Of a DNA stretch of 16,701 nt, positions 14,701 through 16,701 are shown piece by piece. The notes beneath the pieces are model-generated. The model was given only the letters and a program-made list of their open reading frames with translations. It did no database searches and was not told the DNA's origin. The stretch is from CAYWNA01 sp964459305 (GTDB lineage Bacteria; Planctomycetota; Planctomycetia; Pirellulales; Pirellulaceae). Each line of letters starts with the position of its first letter. Position 1 is the stretch's first letter. A program made the translations under genes and the position numbers. The stretch spans positions 1 through 16,701 of the forward strand of contig CAYWNA010000285.1 of the NCBI GenBank assembly GCA_964459305.1. Reading direction: 5' to 3'.

Positions 14701-15814
14701 CCGTGTTGGGGTTCACCAAAACCAGCAGAATCCCGTTGGAAAGGTAAAACTCCTCGGCCGGTTCGGTGTGCTCCAGGGTGCGGATCAGCTGCCCAGTGGT
14801 CGCGTTCAACACACTGACCGGGGCAAACTCCGCCAGCGGGACGTACACCCGGTCGTCGCTGGCGACCAGCCGGCGGTTGACCTGGGCCGGGCCGACCTTC
14901 TTGCCGCCTCGCGAACCACCCCAACTGGACAGTTCGTGCCGCCAGAGCCGAATACCGTTCGAGGCGTCACGGGCGATCAAGGACCAAGTGGGTGAACGGG
15001 AAGCAAAGTGAGAGTCGTCAAGGATGTAGAAGATGCGGCCCTGCGTCGAAACCAGGCTGCTAGTCTTCACCCCCCGATTCCACCGCGGAGACGCCTCCCA
15101 CTGCAGGAACCGCGGCGGACCGGCTCGCTGGTCCTTGCTGACCGCGTTGCCGGTGGCGTCGTAACGCGCGTGAGACCACTGATCGACGTCATCGGGCCAA
15201 GGCTTGCGAAAAGAGTCGAGAGTTGAGAGTTTTGAGTCGAAAGCAAGGGCCACACCGCCTGGGGCGAGAACACGCGTGATTTCCTCACTTGTCACCTGCC
15301 ACTTGTCATCCGTCACTACCACAAGGTTCACCATGCCGTCGGCGTAGGGTAGAGAGGGGCCTTGCCACGGAATCGCGGAAACCCGACCGTACTGGCCCGC
15401 GTCGCGAATCTGGCAGCGCACCTCTTCAACGTTGTCGACATCCGGCACCAGCCCCTGCACCAACACGTTGGGCGCCTTGGCCAGCGATAGGGCCAGGGCG
15501 GCGTCCCCGCACCCCGCATGCACGACCAATCCGCCATGGATATCGTTGTCGGCAAGAATCCGCTCGCCGCCAATGTCGGCCGCAGCCGCGGTCAGAACGC
15601 CGTCGGCCGCGGGCGGTACGCCCGACTGCGCCCACGCCGGGCAGAGTGCCAGACATCCTACTGCCACCGCAAGCAGAAGACGGCTGCCGCCGGGCCACCA
15701 AGACGCTGCCCGCGCCGGTCGCCCCGCATGTGCCCCCTTGCGATGCCGCTGTGCGAACATCGAGAGACGGAAACGCCAGGCAAACGGGGCTGGCACTATG
15801 CATCGAGACTTCAT
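11786..15814 (-). CDS. Very large secreted protein: methyltransferase-like, PQQ-type propellers, LamG
   Basis: ATG codons at 15820 and 15814 are in frame. The purine-rich GAAAGGGA abuts the first but is six bases from the second, so 15814 (1342 residues) is preferred. A long basic N-region precedes a hydrophobic signal (about 46-63) with likely cleavage after AWA. Residues 95-190 resemble a Rossmann methyltransferase (VVHAGCGDAALALSLA as motif I, ITRVLAPGGV late). Residues 235-625 and 675-1100 are PQQ/BamB-type propeller blades (DPDTGKTLWE, LKTGAPRWT, ADDGSELWRS, DATTGEPLWQS). The first ends with a conserved HHRCHQ...RGSCYFGVLPANG...PPHDCACY region. Residues 1123-1320 are a LamG/concanavalin-like domain (GLVGRWRFDEG, FTLALWVKV, WYLNGKLDG, GLISDFRIY). 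A binding or scaffold role outside the cytoplasm is inferred. Three short repetitive inserts lie in the coding sequence. A weak hairpin (CGCCG/CGGCG, 11745-11758) follows the stop. Confidence 0.9.
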   Translation of the reverse strand: MKSRCIVPAPFAWRFRLSMFAQRHRKGAHAGRPARAASWWPGGSRLLLAVAVGCLALCPAWAQSGVPPAADGVLTAAAADIGGERILADNDIHGGLVVHAGCGDAALALSLAKAPNVLVQGLVPDVDNVEEVRCQIRDAGQYGRVSAIPWQGPSLPYADGMVNLVVVTDDKWQVTSEEITRVLAPGGVALAFDSKLSTLDSFRKPWPDDVDQWSHARYDATGNAVSKDQRAGPPRFLQWEASPRWNRGVKTSSLVSTQGRIFYILDDSHFASRSPTWSLIARDASNGIRLWRHELSSWGGSRGGKKVGPAQVNRRLVASDDRVYVPLAEFAPVSVLNATTGQLIRTLEHTEPAEEFYLSNGILLVLVNPNTAAKLRRGQGESMRLVAVDPDTGKTLWEHAAAMIMPLTLAADGKQVVYHDGQAINSLDLKTGAPRWTSPPTGQEIEFRDQANPDSPGAEKSTILLAPQFAPTLIIYEDVVAFAGGRQLNVVSADDGSELWRSDYAPSNYSVPVDLFGFNGYLWGPDVKMNLWRPLDDNLDVNAYDPLSGIIKKSVKGKYNFRFQHHRCHQMKVVGNTVIAGRAGIEFLDTDTGETVAHHWTRGSCYFGVLPANGRLYVPPHDCACYVRAKLSGFLAMNSNPPSRSAEIPEDRRLQRGPAYGQIENRQSKIANPNDWPTYRHDVARSGRASIKVGSELHLGWQREQGGKLTSPVIADNRVYLASTDAHTLYALDATTGEPLWQSTFDGPIDSPPTIHEGLVLCGCRDGSVHALRAADGTLAWRFRASPDQRLIVSRGQLESVWPVSGSVLVVNHIVYFVAGRSSYLDGGIHLYGLDPHTGRKIVDTVISTRNADGSEILDEQSVDGCLSDVLSSDGDRIFMRHQVLDLEGNRKPDKVTHLHSPDGYLSSDTTNRWQWTYAPMYTSPHQGAFYDLRLSRTLFPSGRILVEDDDTIYGFGQNRYDRPIAETGGQWALFAAAKESDVPLDLTAREYRKLGLSGKQFVQFRWWKRIPIQVRAMVQTEDVLFVAGPNGSPLTSQAALEGKAPASLLAVSPADGEVLAEMSLPATPVWDGMAAANGNLYIALANGRLLCLWSAGSGRPGTPLSPAAWRAALPPVEIAAEPGLVGRWRFDEGVGMLARDCSGRGHDAEVSGRWGKGDFGTCLVADGVPRAAVIPDASHLHFGNDDFTLALWVKVDGYGVRLLGKEAFPENWWVINLLDDGRAELVLGEGRGANRSVRPTTTAPLATDAWSHLVAVVDRQATEVRWYLNGKLDGRQPIPETMTAGLHAKGRDIAIPSTHKPFQGLISDFRIYRQALSAERVQELHRKEAPHRTSTDLHTQD
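13796..13831. repeat. Coding microrepeat, AAATCG-type words
   Basis: On the minus strand this reads as degenerate tandem words: CAAATCGAAAACCGG, CAATCGAAAATCG, CAAATCCC. It is translated in frame as QIENRQSKIANP, in the linker between the two propellers of the large protein. Such AATCGAAAATC-type words are familiar short dispersed sequences in planctomycete genomes (from memory). Confidence 0.65.
15211..15243. repeat. Coding microrepeat, ACTCTCAACTC-type words
   Basis: On the minus strand this reads GACTCAAAACTCTCAACTC then TCGACTC, a degenerate tandem of a short CTCAA(A)CT word. It is translated in frame as DSKLSTLDS, between the methyltransferase-like domain and the first propeller, where a short loop would be expected before KPWPDDVDQW. 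Confidence 0.65.
15286..15316. repeat. Coding microrepeat, two 14-base CACTTGTCA units
   Basis: On the plus strand CACTTGTCACCTGC is followed directly by CACTTGTCATCCGT and CAC, two units of 14 bases matching at most positions. The minus strand codes VTDDKWQVTSE in frame, within the methyltransferase-like domain just before ITRVLAPGGV. It is a small tandem insertion kept in frame. Confidence 0.65.
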
Positions 15815-15820
15815 AAACAT

Positions 15821-16027
15821 TCCCTTTCAGACTGCAACCAAGCCATCGCGACCGAAACCGAAAGGCACGACCGTCGATCAGTATAATTTATGCCACCACC
15901 GATGTGTCCGCGACCACGGCCAGCCAAAATCTGTTTCAGATACCACGATCGCGTCCTTACAGGCCCTGAAATTAGTTGCAATGCAGGCGTTGAGGCGGAG
16001 CGGGCCAGAACCTCGTTTTTTTGCCGT
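15821..16027. other. Divergent regulatory region upstream of the large propeller gene
   Basis: No gene is seen. For the minus-strand gene, TATACT at 15885-15880 is a possible -10 about 65 bases before the start, but no good -35 lies at the right distance (CGGACA at 15910-15905 is 19 bases away). A run of seven T at 16016-16022 sits just upstream of the plus-strand promoter and could work as an UP-like element. Confidence 0.35.
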
Positions 16028-16056
16028 TTGCCAAACCGCCAGTTGCGAAGTATACT
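16028..16056 (+). promoter_or_regulatory. Strong sigma70-type promoter of the riboswitch transcript
   Basis: TTGCCA (16028-16033, five of six matches) is followed after exactly 17 bases by TATACT (16051-16056, five of six matches), with a T-tract upstream. Transcription would start near 16063, about 26 bases before the aptamer, which fits a riboswitch leader. Confidence 0.7.
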
Positions 16057-16088
16057 TTGACTGCGACAACGAACGGGAACCTCAGATA

Positions 16089-16175
16089 GGTTTTCCCGAC
16101 AAAGGCAAACCGACCGCGAGGTTGGGGCGCAAAGCCATGGGTCTCTCGGAGATCGCCAGGCCGCCGAAGGAAACG
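16089..16175 (+). promoter_or_regulatory. GEMM-I (cyclic-di-GMP-I class) riboswitch aptamer
   Basis: The conserved core words AAAGGCAAACC (16101-16111) and GGGGCGCAAAGCC (16124-16136) are both present. The first hairpin pairs GGC 16104-16106 with GCC 16134-16136, and CCGACC with GGTTGG around a GCGA (GNRA) tetraloop at 16116-16119. The second hairpin pairs GGTCTC 16140-16145 with GAGATC 16149-16154 and is followed by GCCAGGCCGCCG, as in known family members. A closing helix pairs GTTTTCC (16090-16096) with GGAAAC (16169-16174), with one bulged base. The class senses cyclic di-GMP; a subgroup senses 3',3'-cGAMP, and the ligand cannot be settled by eye. No terminator with a U-tract follows, so control may act on translation or on a distant terminator. 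Confidence 0.9.
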
Positions 16176-16446
16176 TTGCATTCGCACGCCCATGGGCACA
16201 TTGTGCCTGTCGGGGGTGGAACCATTCTTGTCTCGTCAATACCTAGTCTGAGGACTTCTGCCATGCCCTGCGCTCACTCGGTCTTCTTGTCAGGGTGGAC
16301 CGATACACCGCGTCCATCGCACCCTGCCCCCGACACGCTCGATTCGCAGCGAGCGAAGCCTATTGGGAGGAGCGTGCCGGGAGGGATGTAGAAAGCGTCT
16401 GCGCCAGCGCCGTCAGCCGCAAACGAATGCGCATGCAGGCAGAGGC
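16176..16446 (+). other. Riboswitch expression platform / long leader
   Basis: No gene is seen. Possible hairpins: the 10-base palindrome GCCCATGGGC (16189-16198), GGCAC-ATT-GTGCC (16196-16208), and CAGGGTG...CACCCTG (about 16292-16326). None is followed by a U-tract. A GGGAGG motif at about 16379-16385 runs into an ATG that is followed at once by a TAG stop (16386-16391). No standard ribosome site with a usable start was found for the downstream TadG-like frame. Confidence 0.4.
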
Positions 16447-16644
16447 GTGCGGAGACGGCGGTGCTCGTCCAAGCGGCGAGGTGTCGTGACTTCCAGAATG
16501 GCACTTCTCATGCCTGTGATGTGTGGCCTTCTCGCCTATTCCGTCGATCTTGGCTATCTCATGCTCGTCAGGCCCCAAGGCCAAGCGCGAGCCGATGCTG
16601 CTGCTTTGGCGGGTGTGGGCGAACCGAAAGCCAATTCGGCCTGA
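16447..16644 (+). pseudogene. TadG-like Flp-pilus gene fragment
   Basis: The frame reads VRRRRCSSKRRGVV, a hydrophobic segment (ALLMPVMCGLLAYSVDLGYL), then VRPQGQARADAAALAG and stops at a TGA (16642-16644). The pattern of basic residues, RRG, one helix ending SVDLGYL, a short V-R-x-Q-x-Q stretch and ADAAALAG is the N-terminal signature of TadG/TadE-like Flp-pilus-associated proteins, which are normally several hundred residues long. Here it ends after about 66 codons. A second in-frame stop follows 9 bases later and no frame resumes the family sequence. GTG 16447 or ATG 16498 could be starts, but neither has a good ribosome site. It lies downstream of a c-di-GMP-class riboswitch, which is a sensible control for a pilus or surface gene. 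It could still be a small single-helix protein. Confidence 0.55.
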
Positions 16645-16701
16645 CGAGTATGAGTGAGATCGATATTTGATGGGCGTCTAGCGGAGGTAATCGGTGCTTT
16701 T

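Noticed and set aside
15882..15887. Plus-strand TATAAT
   Set aside because: No -35 at a suitable distance (GAAAGG lies there) and no plus-strand start nearby.
15988..16022. Possible intrinsic terminator (GAGG...CCTC then seven T) on the plus strand
   Set aside because: The stem is only four or five pairs with a long loop, and no plus-strand gene lies upstream to terminate.
15432..16391. 319-codon plus-strand open frame
   Set aside because: It runs through the antisense of the large gene's 5' end, the promoter and the conserved riboswitch aptamer; no protein features.

Overview
The window looks like a stretch of a Planctomycetota chromosome, probably Pirellulales-like. The evidence is protein content and repeats, not rRNA. 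It carries a DUF1559 pseudopilin-like protein, a very large secreted beta-propeller/LamG protein, a hydrazine-synthase-alpha-like cytochrome fused to a SUMF1 domain, DUF11 repeats, and short repetitive words captured inside coding DNA. Most products carry signal peptides or membrane anchors, so this is largely an envelope and redox locus.

Layout. Positions 45-1022 (minus): a tetraheme c-type cytochrome followed without a gap (TAA|ATG) by a UreH/TauE-like metal transporter that stops after about half its usual length. Positions 1438-3540 (plus): a secreted four-repeat DUF11 adhesion/scaffold-like protein. Positions 3772-4962 (plus): an AspC/TyrB-type class I aminotransferase with all key residues and an extended -10 promoter. 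Positions 5325-9522 (plus): a near-consensus promoter, a perfect 27-bp palindrome in the 5' leader, then a 1316-residue diheme propeller/SUMF1 protein. A second palindrome related in sequence lies at 9612-9677, between convergent genes. Positions 9723-10997 (minus): the DUF1559 protein. Positions 11097-11740 (minus): an HTH antitoxin-like gene behind a broken BrnT-like toxin gene with an in-frame TGA and no usable start. Positions 11786-15814 (minus): a 1342-residue secreted protein with a methyltransferase-like N-terminus, PQQ-type propellers and a C-terminal LamG domain. Its coding sequence contains three short repetitive inserts.

The right end (15821-16701) is the most informative non-coding part. 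A strong sigma70-type promoter (16028-16056) is followed at 16089-16175 by a clear GEMM-I (cyclic-di-GMP-I class) riboswitch aptamer with both hairpins and the closing helix. About 270 bases downstream is a short TadG-like Flp-pilus gene fragment that ends after 66 codons. A c-di-GMP-controlled pilus or surface gene therefore seems to have stood here and decayed, or the real target lies beyond the window.

I found no tRNA, rRNA, CRISPR array or intact insertion sequence. The best candidates for new biology are the related GTAGC-ended palindromes, the in-frame microrepeats in the large propeller gene, the HZS-like/SUMF1 fusion without catalytic cysteines, and the riboswitch in front of a truncated pilus gene.
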